Of a DNA stretch of 64,000 nt, positions 45,130 to 54,342 are shown piece after piece. The position numbers were made by a program, and so were the translations under genes. The stretch covers positions 2,507,501 through 2,571,500 of the forward strand of contig NZ_CP049869.1 in assembly GCF_011300455.1 (NCBI RefSeq), given 5' to 3'. Each line of letters starts with the position of its first letter. The first letter of the stretch is position 1. This DNA is from Sphingomonas piscis. Its GTDB lineage: Bacteria > Pseudomonadota > Alphaproteobacteria > Sphingomonadales > Sphingomonadaceae. Below the pieces are notes generated by a model. It worked only from the letters and a program-made list of their open reading frames with translations, was not told where the DNA came from and ran no database searches.

Positions 45130-45645
45130 ATGCCTAAAGCCGCCACCGATATCATGCAGGAAATCCTGTTCGCTGCCATCGTCGACGGCGTGGATGCGCT
45201 GAAGGCCGCGTCCAAGGGCGTGCCGAATACCTTGCTCCGGGATGTGCAGAGCCTGCATCGCAATGCCACCTTTGCCGACCTGCCGAAGGAGCTTCAGGAC
45301 TCAATCGGGCAAAGCGTGCGGGCCGCGTTCACGAGGCTGCTGAAGGAAGGCTATTCGGTGGCGCCAAGCAGCACCGTTCCGCAGCGCCCGGCGAGCCCAA
45401 TCCCCGACCGCCGGTTCGACCGCGACCGCCCGCGCAGCGGCCCCGGGCGTGGAGCCGGCGATCGTCCGCGCGGGGATCGCCCCGGCGGCGGACGTCCCGG
45501 TGGGCGCCCTGGCGGAGATCGGCCGGGTGGCGGGCGGCCCGGTGGCGGCAGACCGGGCGGGGCAAGCCGCGCGGGCCCAAACCGGAGTGAGTTGAAACGG
45601 TTGGCGCTTTCGGCTAGAGGCGCGCTCGTCTTTCCAAAGGCATGA
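45130..45645 (+). CDS. Hypothetical protein with Gly/Arg/Pro-rich repeats
   Basis: 171 residues. The first 80 are helical and soluble (DIMQEILFAAIVDGVDALKA, LPKELQDSIGQSVRAAF). Residues 95-150 are a disordered tract of repeated GDRPGGGRPGG-type units, rich in Arg, Gly and Pro, followed by a short basic end. RGG-like tracts often bind RNA, and the gene lies just ahead of the SRP/ribosome cluster, but no family is certain. A rho-independent terminator follows, so it is a single-gene unit. Confidence 0.7.
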   Translation: MPKAATDIMQEILFAAIVDGVDALKAASKGVPNTLLRDVQSLHRNATFADLPKELQDSIGQSVRAAFTRLLKEGYSVAPSSTVPQRPASPIPDRRFDRDRPRSGPGRGAGDRPRGDRPGGGRPGGRPGGDRPGGGRPGGGRPGGASRAGPNRSELKRLALSARGALVFPKA

Positions 45646-45669
45646 CATCGATGACGCGTCCACGGGCGC

Positions 45670-45705
45670 ACGCCGGCCAACGAGGTTTCGTCCGCCGGCG
45701 TTTTT
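45670..45705 (+). terminator. Rho-independent terminator after the Gly/Arg/Pro-repeat gene
   Basis: CGCCGGC (45671-45677) pairs with GCCGGCG (45694-45700), with an inner ACGA/TCGT extension around GGTT, and TTTTT follows. It ends the 45130 transcript before ffh. Confidence 0.85.
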
Positions 45706-45774
45706 CCGTTTGGGCCCTCGTTCCGGCAGGGACAGGTCCCATATGGCTCGCGGATCATCGGCAGGAGTGAGTGC

Positions 45775-47241
45775 ATGTTCGATAGTCTGAGCGACCGGCT
45801 CGGCAATGTTTTCGACAAGCTTCGCGGGCGCGGCGCGCTCAGCGAGGCCGACGTGCGCTCGGCGATGCGCGAGGTGCGCGTGGCCCTGCTCGAGGCGGAT
45901 GTGGCACTGCCCGTCGCCCGCGACTTCGTCGACAAGGCGACCGAGAAGGCCGTCGGCCAGGAAGTGCTGCGCTCGGTCACGCCGGGGCAGATGGTCGTCA
46001 AGATCGTCAACGACGCACTGATCGAGATGCTGGGCTCCGACACTGCGGAGCTGAACGTTGCGGTGAACCCACCTGCCGTGATCATGATGGTCGGTCTTCA
46101 AGGCTCGGGTAAGACGACCACTACTGCCAAGCTTGCAAAGCGGCTGACGGAGAAAGAGCGCAAGAAGGTCCTGATGGCCTCGCTCGACGTTGCCCGTCCG
46201 GCGGCGCAGGAGCAGCTTGCGGTGCTTGGCCGTCAGGCGAATGTAGAGACGCTGCCGATCGTCACCGGTCAGCAGCCGGTGGACATCGCCAAGCGGGCGC
46301 TGCAGTCGGCGCGGCTTCAGGGCTTTGACGTTGTCCTGCTCGACACCGCCGGCCGCCTGCACGTCGACGATGCGCTGATGGGCGAGATGAAGGCGGTTGC
46401 GGCCGCCTCCAGCCCGACCGAGACCTTGCTGGTGGTCGACAGCCTGACCGGCCAGGATGCGGTCAACGTCGCCAAGGGCTTTGCCGGCGAGGTCGATCTT
46501 ACCGGCGTGGTGCTGACCCGGATGGACGGCGATGCGCGCGGCGGCGCGGCGCTGTCGATGCGCGCGGTCACCGGCAAGCCGATCAAGTTCGCCGGTGTCG
46601 GCGAGGGCCTGGATGCGATCGAGCCGTTCCACCCGCAGCGGGTCGCTGGCCGGATCCTCGGCATGGGCGACGTCGTCAGCTTGGTCGAGAGGGCTGCCGA
46701 GACGATCCAGGTCGAGGATGCGGAGAAGCTCGCGGCCAAGATGGCCAAGGGCAAGTTCGACCTTGACGACCTGCGCATGCAGCTTGGCCAGATGCAGAAG
46801 ATGGGCGGCCTTGGCGCGCTCGCGTCGATGATGCCGGGCATGAAGGGCATGAAGGGCGCGATGGAAAAAGCGCAGGACACCAAGGCGCTGGTCCACCTCG
46901 AGGCTATGCTGTCGTCGATGACCGCCAAGGAGCGCGCGCGGCCCGACCTCATTAACGCCAAGCGCAAGATCCGCATCGCCAAGGGTAGTGGCCGCACCGT
47001 TCAGGAGGTCAACAAGCTCCTGAAGATGCACCAGGAAATGGAAACGGTCATGAAGAAGCTGAAGAAGATGGGCGGGCTTGGGAAGCTCGCGTCGCTCTTC
47101 GGCGGTGGCGGCGGCTTGCCCGGCCTTGGCGGCGGTGGCGGACTGCCCACGGGTTTCGGTGGCGGACCGGCGATGCCCGGCCTTGGCGGCGGATCGCCGT
47201 TCAACCTGCCGCCGGGCTTCGACAAATTTTCTAAGAAATAA
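45775..47241 (+). CDS. ffh: Signal recognition particle protein Ffh
   Basis: 488 residues. N domain, GTPase domain (GLQGSGKTTTTAKLAKRL, SLDVARPAAQEQL, DVVLLDTAGRLHVD, LTRMDGDARGGAAL) and a Met-rich M domain (QMQKMGGLGALASMMPGMKG) that binds SRP RNA and signal peptides. The C-terminus has a Gly-rich tail (GGGGGLPGLGGG). AGGAGTGA lies six bases before the ATG. It heads the ffh-rpsP-rimM cluster and works with FtsY, encoded nearby. Confidence 0.97.
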   Translation: MFDSLSDRLGNVFDKLRGRGALSEADVRSAMREVRVALLEADVALPVARDFVDKATEKAVGQEVLRSVTPGQMVVKIVNDALIEMLGSDTAELNVAVNPPAVIMMVGLQGSGKTTTTAKLAKRLTEKERKKVLMASLDVARPAAQEQLAVLGRQANVETLPIVTGQQPVDIAKRALQSARLQGFDVVLLDTAGRLHVDDALMGEMKAVAAASSPTETLLVVDSLTGQDAVNVAKGFAGEVDLTGVVLTRMDGDARGGAALSMRAVTGKPIKFAGVGEGLDAIEPFHPQRVAGRILGMGDVVSLVERAAETIQVEDAEKLAAKMAKGKFDLDDLRMQLGQMQKMGGLGALASMMPGMKGMKGAMEKAQDTKALVHLEAMLSSMTAKERARPDLINAKRKIRIAKGSGRTVQEVNKLLKMHQEMETVMKKLKKMGGLGKLASLFGGGGGLPGLGGGGGLPTGFGGGPAMPGLGGGSPFNLPPGFDKFSKK

Positions 47242-47266
47242 GCGAATAGAAAGAAGGAAGTAGAAT

Positions 47267-47812
47267 ATGGCACTTGCAATCAGGCTCGCCCGTGGCGGCG
47301 CGAAGAAGCGTCCTTATTACCGCATCGTGGTGGCCGACAGCCGCTCCCCGCGTGACGGCCGCTTCATCGAGAAGGTCGGCACCTACAACCCGCTGCTCGC
47401 GAAGGATTCGCCCGAGCGCGTGAAGCTGGACGGCGAGCGCATCTCGCACTGGTTGTCGGTCGGCGCCCAGCCGTCGGACCGCGTGCTTCGTTTCCTCGAT
47501 GCCGCCGGCATCAAGGAGCGCGCTGCCCGCAACAACCCGAACAAGGCGAAGCCGGGCGAGAAGGCCACGGAGCGCGCTGAAGAGCGTGCGGCCAAGGAAG
47601 CCGAAGCCGCTGAAGCGGCGGCAGCAGCCGCTGCTGCGCCTGCCGAAGAGGCTCCCGCCGAGGAGGCACCTACGGCTGACGCCGAGTCCACTGCGGAGCC
47701 GGCCGAAGGCGGCGACGACACGCCTCCGGCCACCGAAGGCTCGCCCGAGGGCGCCGAGGCTGCCGGCGAAGGCGCTTCCGCTGAAGAACCCGCCGAAGGC
47801 GCGGCTCAGTAA
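47267..47812 (+). CDS. rpsP: 30S ribosomal protein S16 with long acidic/Ala-rich tail
   Basis: The first 80 residues are a normal S16: [40 protein letters not shown] and NPLLAKD. The remaining roughly 100 residues are an Ala/Glu/Pro-rich tail ([29 protein letters not shown]), making 181 residues in all against about 80-90 for the core family. Long tails on S16 occur in alphaproteobacteria. S16 stabilises the 30S body. Good AAGGAAG ribosome site; rimM follows by three bases. Confidence 0.97.
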   Translation: MALAIRLARGGAKKRPYYRIVVADSRSPRDGRFIEKVGTYNPLLAKDSPERVKLDGERISHWLSVGAQPSDRVLRFLDAAGIKERAARNNPNKAKPGEKATERAEERAAKEAEAAEAAAAAAAAPAEEAPAEEAPTADAESTAEPAEGGDDTPPATEGSPEGAEAAGEGASAEEPAEGAAQ

Positions 47813-47815
47813 GCC

Positions 47816-48319
47816 ATGACGGATGCAGGTGACGGCGGAGAGGGCAGGGTTGCGCTCGCCGCTGTTGCCGGCGCCCATGGTGTTAGGGGCGAAGTGCGGC
47901 TGAAGCTGTTCACGGATTCCTCTGCCAACCTCTTGCTCCACCAAACATTGCTCGTCGGCGGACAGCCGCGGCGGCTCCTGTCCGTCCGCGATGGCGGCAA
48001 GACGTCAGTGGCGCGATTTGAAGGTGTCGGCGACCGCTCCGCAGCCGAGGCGCTAAGGGGCAGCCTGATCGAAGTCGGCCGCGATGCGCTGTCGCCGCTC
48101 GACGAGGGCGAATATTATCACTCGGACCTGATCGGCTTGCCCTGCTTCGACCTTGATGGTGCATCGGTCGGCACCGTCACGGCGGTCGAGAATTTCGGTG
48201 CCGGCGATCTGTTGGAGGTCGAGAAGGCCGACGGCCGGAAGTCGCTAATCCCCTTCCGGCCTGGCATCGCCGACCTCGAGGATGGCCGCGTCCTGCTAGA
48301 CCCGGATTTTCTCGCCTAA
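47816..48319 (+). CDS. rimM: 16S rRNA processing/ribosome maturation factor RimM
   Basis: 167 residues: N-terminal RimM domain ([20 protein letters not shown]) and C-terminal PRC barrel ([33 protein letters not shown]). RimM assists 30S head assembly at S19. The ATG lies three bases after rpsP. Its 3' end overlaps the end of an antisense oxidoreductase gene by four bases, which separates it from trmD. Confidence 0.96.
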   Translation: MTDAGDGGEGRVALAAVAGAHGVRGEVRLKLFTDSSANLLLHQTLLVGGQPRRLLSVRDGGKTSVARFEGVGDRSAAEALRGSLIEVGRDALSPLDEGEYYHSDLIGLPCFDLDGASVGTVTAVENFGAGDLLEVEKADGRKSLIPFRPGIADLEDGRVLLDPDFLA

Positions 48320-49275
48320 CTTCCGCTCTCGGCTTCTTCCATCACGCGGGTCGGTTCACGCAGCATCGGGCTCTGCTTGGCCAGATCATTGCGGATCGTC
48401 GTGGCAGCGACTCCGCCTTCGCCCATGGCATGGCTGATCTGGTCAAGTCCGAGCACCACGTCCCCTGCGGCAAATAGGCCCGGCACGCTGCAGCGCTGAT
48501 GGTCGTCGACCTTGATGCAGGCGTCGTTCGACAGGTTGGCGCCGACCATCTCCGCCAATTGCGTGTGCGTGTCGGAACCAAGGGCGGGATAGACGCTGTC
48601 GAAAGTATAGGTGCCCTCAGCGGTTTCTATGACGATGCAGTCCTTCGCGGCCGCGACGGCCTGTGCGGGGCCGTTCACCGCCTTGATGCCCGCCGCCTCC
48701 AGCTTTTCCTGATCCTCGGCGTTGAGCTGCAGCGCGGTGTCGGGCGCGATCAGGGTAACGTCGGCGGTATAGCTGCGGATAAAAATGGCTTCGGCGACGC
48801 CATGGCTGTCACTGCCGATTACGCCCACCTTCTTGTCGGTCACCTCATAGCCGTCGCAGATCGGACAATAGCGAATGAGCCCACGCGACATGGCTTCGTC
48901 GTGGAGGTCTTCATCCATCTGAGGACGGCGGTTGGTGACTCCAGTTGCGAGCAGGACGGTCCGCGCCTGAAGACTTCCCGAGCCCCAGGTAGCGGTGAAC
49001 AGGCCGGTGCCTTCGTCCCGCTCCAGCTTGGTAACGCGATCCTGGACGATCTTGGCGCCATATTTCTGCGCTTGAGACCGCATCCGCTCAAGCAGTTCCT
49101 TGCCGTTGATGCCGTCGGGGAAGCCGGCATGGTTGTGGCTGCACGGTATCCAGCTAGCGCGGCTCTTGCCGGCGTCCACGACCAGGATGTCGAGATGGAA
49201 GCGGGCAAGATAGATGGCAGCCGTCAGCCCGGCAGGTCCGCCGCCAATCACGATGCAGTCGAGGGGTTCGTCCAT
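48316..49275 (-). CDS. Thioredoxin reductase-like NAD(P)/FAD oxidoreductase
   Basis: 319 residues. FAD-binding [20 protein letters not shown], a CPICDG redox pair near residue 140 as in thioredoxin reductases, NAD-binding [14 protein letters not shown] (the usual second Gly replaced by Asp), and the closing [18 protein letters not shown]. It probably transfers electrons from NADPH to a small disulfide protein or ferredoxin, but the altered dinucleotide loop makes the partner unsure. It is encoded antisense between rimM and trmD. Confidence 0.9.
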   Translation of the reverse strand: MDEPLDCIVIGGGPAGLTAAIYLARFHLDILVVDAGKSRASWIPCSHNHAGFPDGINGKELLERMRSQAQKYGAKIVQDRVTKLERDEGTGLFTATWGSGSLQARTVLLATGVTNRRPQMDEDLHDEAMSRGLIRYCPICDGYEVTDKKVGVIGSDSHGVAEAIFIRSYTADVTLIAPDTALQLNAEDQEKLEAAGIKAVNGPAQAVAAAKDCIVIETAEGTYTFDSVYPALGSDTHTQLAEMVGANLSNDACIKVDDHQRCSVPGLFAAGDVVLGLDQISHAMGEGGVAATTIRNDLAKQSPMLREPTRVMEEAESGS

Positions 49276-49323
49276 CCCGCCCCAATGGATTGTGATGAGG
49301 CAAGTTCCGGACTAGCCGGGCGC

Positions 49324-50070
49324 ATGACGTTCGCGGCTACCGTCTTGACCTTATATCCGGAAGTCTTCCCCGGTCCGCTCGGCTTCAGCCTGGCGGGGCG
49401 GGCGCTCGATGCGGGCACCTGGTCGCTTGAGACCAAAAACATCCGCGATTTCGCGACTGACAAGCATCGCAGCGTCGACGACACTCCGGCCGGCGGGGGG
49501 GCGGGCATGGTACTGAAGCCCGACGTGCTCGCCGCCGCGCTCGATCATGTGGCGGACCGCGATCTTCAGCGACGGCCGATGCTGGCGATGACCCCACGCG
49601 GGGCGCCGCTGACACAAGCCCGCGTGCGGGAGCTTGCGGCAGGTCCGGGCGCGATCATCCTGTGCGGCCGGTTTGAAGGCTTTGACGAGCGAATCTTCGA
49701 GGCGCGGCCGGTGGAGCCCGTTTCCATCGGCGACTATGTGCTTTCGGGCGGCGAACTCGGGGCGATGGTGCTTCTGGACGCTTGCGTTCGGCTGCTTCCC
49801 GGAGTAATGGGCTCGGCCTCCAGCGGTGAGGAAGAGAGCTTCGAAACGGGGCTTCTCGAATATCCGCATTATACCCGACCACTCATATGGGAAGGGCGCA
49901 CGATCCCCGAAGTGCTGCGGTCGGGGGATCATGCGAAGATTGCCGCGTGGCGACACGAACAGGCGGTCAACGATACACGGCTAAGGCGGCCGGACCTGAT
50001 CGAGCGCCATGGGGGCGCATCGCAGGCACCGCCCTCTGGCGCGCGGCAACGAGATACGAAGGCGAAGTGA
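49324..50070 (+). CDS. trmD: tRNA (guanine-N1-)-methyltransferase TrmD
   Basis: 248 residues. The trefoil-knot SAM site is seen in [12 protein letters not shown] and [13 protein letters not shown] (split by the knot), with [14 protein letters not shown] at the start and [11 protein letters not shown] in the C-terminal domain. TrmD makes m1G37, preventing frameshifting. ATG 49324 matches the family N-terminus; the longer open frame upstream is antisense to the oxidoreductase. rplS follows by one base. Confidence 0.97.
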   Translation: MTFAATVLTLYPEVFPGPLGFSLAGRALDAGTWSLETKNIRDFATDKHRSVDDTPAGGGAGMVLKPDVLAAALDHVADRDLQRRPMLAMTPRGAPLTQARVRELAAGPGAIILCGRFEGFDERIFEARPVEPVSIGDYVLSGGELGAMVLLDACVRLLPGVMGSASSGEEESFETGLLEYPHYTRPLIWEGRTIPEVLRSGDHAKIAAWRHEQAVNDTRLRRPDLIERHGGASQAPPSGARQRDTKAK

Positions 50071-50071
50071 C

Positions 50072-50470
50072 ATGAACCTGATCCAGACCCTTGAGCGCGA
50101 AGCAATTGAAGCGCTGGTCGAGACCCGCCCCATTCCGGAATTCCGCCCCGGCGATACTTTGCGCGTCGGCGTAAAGGTCATCGAAGGCGACCGTACCCGC
50201 GTTCAGAACTTCGAAGGCGTCTGCATCGCCCGGTCGAACAAGGGCATCGGATCGAGCTTCACCGTTCGGAAGATCAGCTTCGGTGAGGGCGTCGAGCGCG
50301 TCTTCCCGCTTTATTCGCCGACGATCGACTCGATCGAGGTCGTGCGCCGCGGTGCCGTCCGTCGTGCCAAGCTCTACTATCTGCGTGGCCGCACGGGTAA
50401 GTCGGCGCGTATCGCCGAGCGCCGCGACCCGCGCCGGGAAGCTGCAAAGGCCGAAGCCGCCGACGCTTAA
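50072..50470 (+). CDS. rplS: 50S ribosomal protein L19
   Basis: 132 residues. [40 protein letters not shown] and [20 protein letters not shown] are conserved L19 segments. L19 lies at the interface of the subunits. ATG 50072 has an AAGGCGA site and lies one base after the trmD stop. A terminator follows, ending the rpsP-rimM-trmD-rplS set. Confidence 0.98.
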   Translation: MNLIQTLEREAIEALVETRPIPEFRPGDTLRVGVKVIEGDRTRVQNFEGVCIARSNKGIGSSFTVRKISFGEGVERVFPLYSPTIDSIEVVRRGAVRRAKLYYLRGRTGKSARIAERRDPRREAAKAEAADA

Positions 50471-50500
50471 GCTTCTCAACGCACTGCAAATGCGCAACAA

Positions 50501-50530
50501 AGGGGCGTCCGTTCATCGGGCGCCCTTTTT
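50501..50530 (+). terminator. Rho-independent terminator after rplS
   Basis: GGGCGTCC pairs with GGGCGCCC across GTTCATC (with one G-U pair), and CTTTTT follows. It lies about 30 bases after the rplS stop. Confidence 0.88.
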
Positions 50531-50552
50531 CTATTGCAGGAAGATTCGTGCC

Positions 50553-52790
50553 TTGCGTTCACCTCTGTTTGCCGTCGCCGCCGCCTTCCTGATGACCACC
50601 GCCGCTCACGCCGCACTGCCGGTCCCGGCCGGCGTTGCGCAGCAGCCGCTTACCCTGGAGCGGGTGTTTGCGAGCCCGTCGTTGGCCGGGTCGACACCGC
50701 GCGGGGTTAAGCTGTCGCCGGACGGGCGCTACCTCACCATGCTTCGCAACCGAACGGACGAGCTGGAGCGCTATGATCTGTGGGCGCTCGACACCAACGG
50801 CGGCAATTGGCGCATGCTGGTCGACAGCAAGACGGTCGGGTCCGGCGCGGCGCTCAGCGAGGCCGAGAAGATGCAGCGCGAGCGTAAGCGGCTTGCCGGC
50901 CTTCGCGGCATCGTCACCTACGACTGGTCGCAGGACGGGAAGAAAATTCTCGTTCCGCTCGACGGCGATCTCTACCTCGCCGGCCTTGATGGAACCGTGA
51001 AGCGGCTCACCCAGAGCAAGGAGGGTGAGCTCAACCCCGTCATCAGCCCAAAGGGCAAATATGTCAGCTTTGTCCGTGATCAGAAGCTATGGGCAGGTCC
51101 GGTTGGCGTTGCCGCCAAGGCGATCACGCCGGGCGGAGGCACCGTCCATTATGGCGAGGCCGAGTTCGTCGCTCAGGAGGAGCTGGACCGCTTCACTGGT
51201 TACTGGTGGTCGCCCAATGACGACCGCATTGCCGTTCAGTGGTTTGACGAGAAGAATGTCGGCATTGTTACCCGTACTTCGATCGGTGCCGAAGAGACGA
51301 CGACGTTCGAACAGCGCTACCCCGCCGCGGGCACGCCGAACATCGTTCCGCACCTGATCCTTACCGATCCCGACGGGCGCAACAAGGTCGAGGTCGACCT
51401 TGGCGTCGACAAGGACATCTATCTGGCACGGGTGGACTGGGCAAAGGATGGAAAGACGCTCTTCGTTCAGCGTCTGAGCCGTGCCCAGGACCGGATCGAC
51501 ATGCTGGCCGTCGATCCGAAGACCGGCAAGTCGCGACTTCTGTTCAGCGACAAGGCGGCGGCCGGTCACTGGATCAATCTCACCGACAATTACCGCATCC
51601 TTGGCGACGGCAGCATCATCTGGTGGTCGGAGCGTGACGGGCTGGGTCAGCTTTACCGGTTCAACGATGGCCAGTGGACACGGCTCACGGACGGCAAGTC
51701 CTATGTCATGGAACTCGAAGGCGTCGACGAAGCGGGCGGACGGATCTTCTATCAGGCCAACCCGGACGTGGTTTCCCCTCAGATCTACAGCCTCGACCTG
51801 GCAAAGCCCGGGACAGCCGGCCGTCTGCTCACAGACCCGGCATTCAAGAATTCGGCGAGCATGGACGAGGAGGCAACGCGCCTGATCGTCACCCGCTCAT
51901 CACCCGAGCAACCCAGCCAGGTCTATCTCGCCGATACCAGCGGCCGACAAATCGCCTGGGTCGAAGAAAACCGGCTCGACGCCAAGCATCCGTATGCCCC
52001 CTATTTGGCAAGCCACGAGCCGACCCGGTACGGCACGATCAAGGCGGCGGACGGCAGCGACCTGCACTACATGATGGTGGTGCCGTCGGGGCTGAAGCCG
52101 GGCCAGCGCGCGCCGGTCTTCTTCGAACATTATGGCGGGCCGCATAATCAGTCGGTGACCCGAAGCTGGTCGGGTGCGCTGACCCAATATCTGGTCGACC
52201 GCGGCTACATCTACTTCGAGCTGGACAATCGCGGCTCCGCCAACCGCAGCGTCGCATTCGAGAAGCAAATCAACCGCGCCATGGGCGGGGTCGAGGTCGA
52301 AGACCAGAAAGCCGGCGTCCAGTTCCTCAAGACCCTGCCGTTCGTCGACGGCAACAAGATCGCCACCTACGGCTGGTCGTACGGCGGATACATGACACTC
52401 AAGATGCTGGAGGCCGACCCTGGCCTCTACGCCGCCGGCATCGCCGGTGCGCCGGTGACGAAGTGGGAATTGTACGACACCGCTTATACAGAGCGCTACC
52501 TCGGCAATCCGAACACCGAGCCGGACAGCTACGAGCGCTCCAACGCGCTGGCGGACGCCGGAAAGATCCGCGATCCGCTACTGGTGATCCATGGCATGAG
52601 CGATGACAATGTCGTCTTCCAGAACAGCACGGTGCTGTTCGCCAAGCTTCAACAGCAAGGCGTGCCGTTCGACATCATGGTCTATCCAGGCGCCACTCAT
52701 GCGGTAGCGGGCGAAAAGCTCAAGGTGCACACGTGGAAGACGATTTTACGCTTCCTTGACCAGCATCTTAAGGGCAGTCCAACGAAGTAA
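50553..52790 (+). CDS. Secreted S9 family peptidase (dipeptidyl peptidase IV-like)
   Basis: 745 residues. TTG 50553 was chosen because AGGAAG lies nine bases upstream and it gives a full signal peptide (RSPLFAVAAAFLMTTAAHA); no ATG fits better. An eight-bladed propeller (TPRGVKLSPDGRYLTMLRN, YWWSPNDDRIAVQWFDEKN) precedes the alpha/beta hydrolase with Ser609 in GWSYGGYM, Asp684/685 in GMSDDNVVF and His716 in GATHAVAG. It removes dipeptides from peptides in the periplasm. Glu pairs of the DPP-IV active site are plausible at AEFVAQEELDR. Confidence 0.92.
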   Translation: MRSPLFAVAAAFLMTTAAHAALPVPAGVAQQPLTLERVFASPSLAGSTPRGVKLSPDGRYLTMLRNRTDELERYDLWALDTNGGNWRMLVDSKTVGSGAALSEAEKMQRERKRLAGLRGIVTYDWSQDGKKILVPLDGDLYLAGLDGTVKRLTQSKEGELNPVISPKGKYVSFVRDQKLWAGPVGVAAKAITPGGGTVHYGEAEFVAQEELDRFTGYWWSPNDDRIAVQWFDEKNVGIVTRTSIGAEETTTFEQRYPAAGTPNIVPHLILTDPDGRNKVEVDLGVDKDIYLARVDWAKDGKTLFVQRLSRAQDRIDMLAVDPKTGKSRLLFSDKAAAGHWINLTDNYRILGDGSIIWWSERDGLGQLYRFNDGQWTRLTDGKSYVMELEGVDEAGGRIFYQANPDVVSPQIYSLDLAKPGTAGRLLTDPAFKNSASMDEEATRLIVTRSSPEQPSQVYLADTSGRQIAWVEENRLDAKHPYAPYLASHEPTRYGTIKAADGSDLHYMMVVPSGLKPGQRAPVFFEHYGGPHNQSVTRSWSGALTQYLVDRGYIYFELDNRGSANRSVAFEKQINRAMGGVEVEDQKAGVQFLKTLPFVDGNKIATYGWSYGGYMTLKMLEADPGLYAAGIAGAPVTKWELYDTAYTERYLGNPNTEPDSYERSNALADAGKIRDPLLVIHGMSDDNVVFQNSTVLFAKLQQQGVPFDIMVYPGATHAVAGEKLKVHTWKTILRFLDQHLKGSPTK

Positions 52791-52861
52791 GTTGGGATCC
52801 CAAACACTGGACTTTTGGCGGCCATCCCCATATCGGGCGCGCATCCACAAGGAGTGAAGTC

Positions 52862-53890
52862 ATGGGCTACCGCGTCGTAGTCGCTGGCGCGACGGGCAAC
52901 GTCGGCCGCGAAATGCTGAACATCCTCGCCGAGCGGCAGTTTCCCGCCGACGAGATCGCCGTTGTCGCGTCCGCGCGCTCGACCGGCGACATGATCGAGT
53001 TCGGCGACACTGACCGCAAGCTCAAGGTCCAGAATATTGAGCATTTCGATCCGACCGGGTGGGACATGGCCCTGTTTGCGGTGGGGTCTGAAGCGACCGC
53101 GATCCACGCGCCGCGCTTCGCCGCTGCTGGCTGCACGGTGATCGACAACAGCTCGCTTTACCGCATGGATCCGGACGTGCCGCTGATCGTGCCGGAAGTG
53201 AATGCCGACGCCATTGCGCTGCACACCAAGAAGAACATCATCGCCAACCCTAACTGCTCGACCGCGCAAATGGTTGTGGCGCTGAAGCCGCTGCACGACG
53301 TTGCCAAGATCAAGCGCGTCGTCGTCGCGACATATCAGTCGGTTTCAGGCGCCGGCAAGCAGGGCATGGACGAGCTGTTCGAGCAGTCGCGCAACATCTT
53401 CGTCGGCGATCCTGCCGAGCCGAAGAAGTTCACCAAGCAGATCGCCTTCAACGTTATCCCGCACATCGACAAGTTCCTCGACGACGGCTCGACCAAGGAG
53501 GAATGGAAGATGGTGGTCGAGACCAAGAAGATCCTTGATCCCAAGATCAAGGTCACCGCGACTTGCGTCCGCGTGCCGGTGTTCGTCGGCCATTCCGAAG
53601 CGATCAATATCGAGTTCGAGAATGAAATCTCGGCCAAGCAGGCCCAGGAAATCCTGCGCGAAGCGCCGGGCGTGATGCTGGTCGATAAGCGCGAAGATGG
53701 CGGCTACGTCACGCCGATCGAGTGCGTCGGCGACTACGCCACCTACATCAGTCGTGTGCGCGAGGATTCGACGGTGGAGAACGGCCTGTCGCTGTGGTGC
53801 GTGTCCGACAACCTCCGCAAGGGCGCCGCGCTGAACGCCGTGCAGATTGCCGAGCTGCTTGGCCGCAAGCACCTGAAGAAGGCGGCGTAA
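52862..53890 (+). CDS. asd: Aspartate-semialdehyde dehydrogenase
   Basis: 342 residues. NADP-binding VVVAGATGNVGREML, catalytic Cys132 in IIANPNCSTAQM, and SVSGAGKQGMDELFEQ with VFVGHSEAINIEFE later. It reduces aspartyl phosphate in the route to lysine, threonine, methionine and meso-diaminopimelate, linking functionally with dapF. AAGGAGTG precedes the ATG. Confidence 0.96.
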   Translation: MGYRVVVAGATGNVGREMLNILAERQFPADEIAVVASARSTGDMIEFGDTDRKLKVQNIEHFDPTGWDMALFAVGSEATAIHAPRFAAAGCTVIDNSSLYRMDPDVPLIVPEVNADAIALHTKKNIIANPNCSTAQMVVALKPLHDVAKIKRVVVATYQSVSGAGKQGMDELFEQSRNIFVGDPAEPKKFTKQIAFNVIPHIDKFLDDGSTKEEWKMVVETKKILDPKIKVTATCVRVPVFVGHSEAINIEFENEISAKQAQEILREAPGVMLVDKREDGGYVTPIECVGDYATYISRVREDSTVENGLSLWCVSDNLRKGAALNAVQIAELLGRKHLKKAA

Positions 53891-54340
53891 GTGCCGGCGC
53901 CGGTCGCAATGACCGGCGGCTGCGCCTGCGGGCGCATACGCTTCACCGCCGACGCCGACAGCGACGACGCCTACCTGTGCCACTGCCGCATGTGTCAGCG
54001 GGCGACCGGCAGCGTCTCCATCGCTTTCATGGGCATCAAGAAGGCGAAGGTGCGCTGGGAGCAGGAGCCGGACTGGTACGTATCGTCGCCGATCGCCCGG
54101 CGTCCCTATTGCCGGGAATGCGGCACATCGCTCGGTTTCGAATTTCCGGACAGCGATGCGATGGATCTCACGGTCGCCAGCTTCGACGATCCCTCAAAGT
54201 TCAAGCCTCGTCACCACTATGCCGTTGAGAGCATGCACGAAGCATGGCTCGACACATCCGCGCTTCCACGAATTCGGACGGAGGATAATCCGAACGTTGT
54301 GAAGCGCTGGCTGAAAGCGACGGGCAGGCTGCCCGACTGA
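53891..54340 (+). CDS. GFA-family (CENP-V domain) protein
   Basis: 149 residues. Zinc-binding cysteines appear in GGCACGRIRF, CHCRMCQRATG and PYCRECGTSLGF, the pattern of the glutathione-dependent formaldehyde-activating family. The family is broad and most members lack a proven reaction. GTG 53891 follows the asd stop directly, so co-transcription is likely; a functional link is not evident. Confidence 0.9.
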   Translation: MPAPVAMTGGCACGRIRFTADADSDDAYLCHCRMCQRATGSVSIAFMGIKKAKVRWEQEPDWYVSSPIARRPYCRECGTSLGFEFPDSDAMDLTVASFDDPSKFKPRHHYAVESMHEAWLDTSALPRIRTEDNPNVVKRWLKATGRLPD

Positions 54341-54342
54341 CC

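Noticed and set aside
45480..45575. Tandem short repeats resembling an array
   Set aside because: The repeats are in-frame GDRPGGGRPGG-type codons of the 45130 gene, with no spacers, so not a CRISPR.
45301..47031. 576-codon minus-strand open frame
   Set aside because: Antisense shadow of ffh and the upstream gene; the translation is biased text without motifs.
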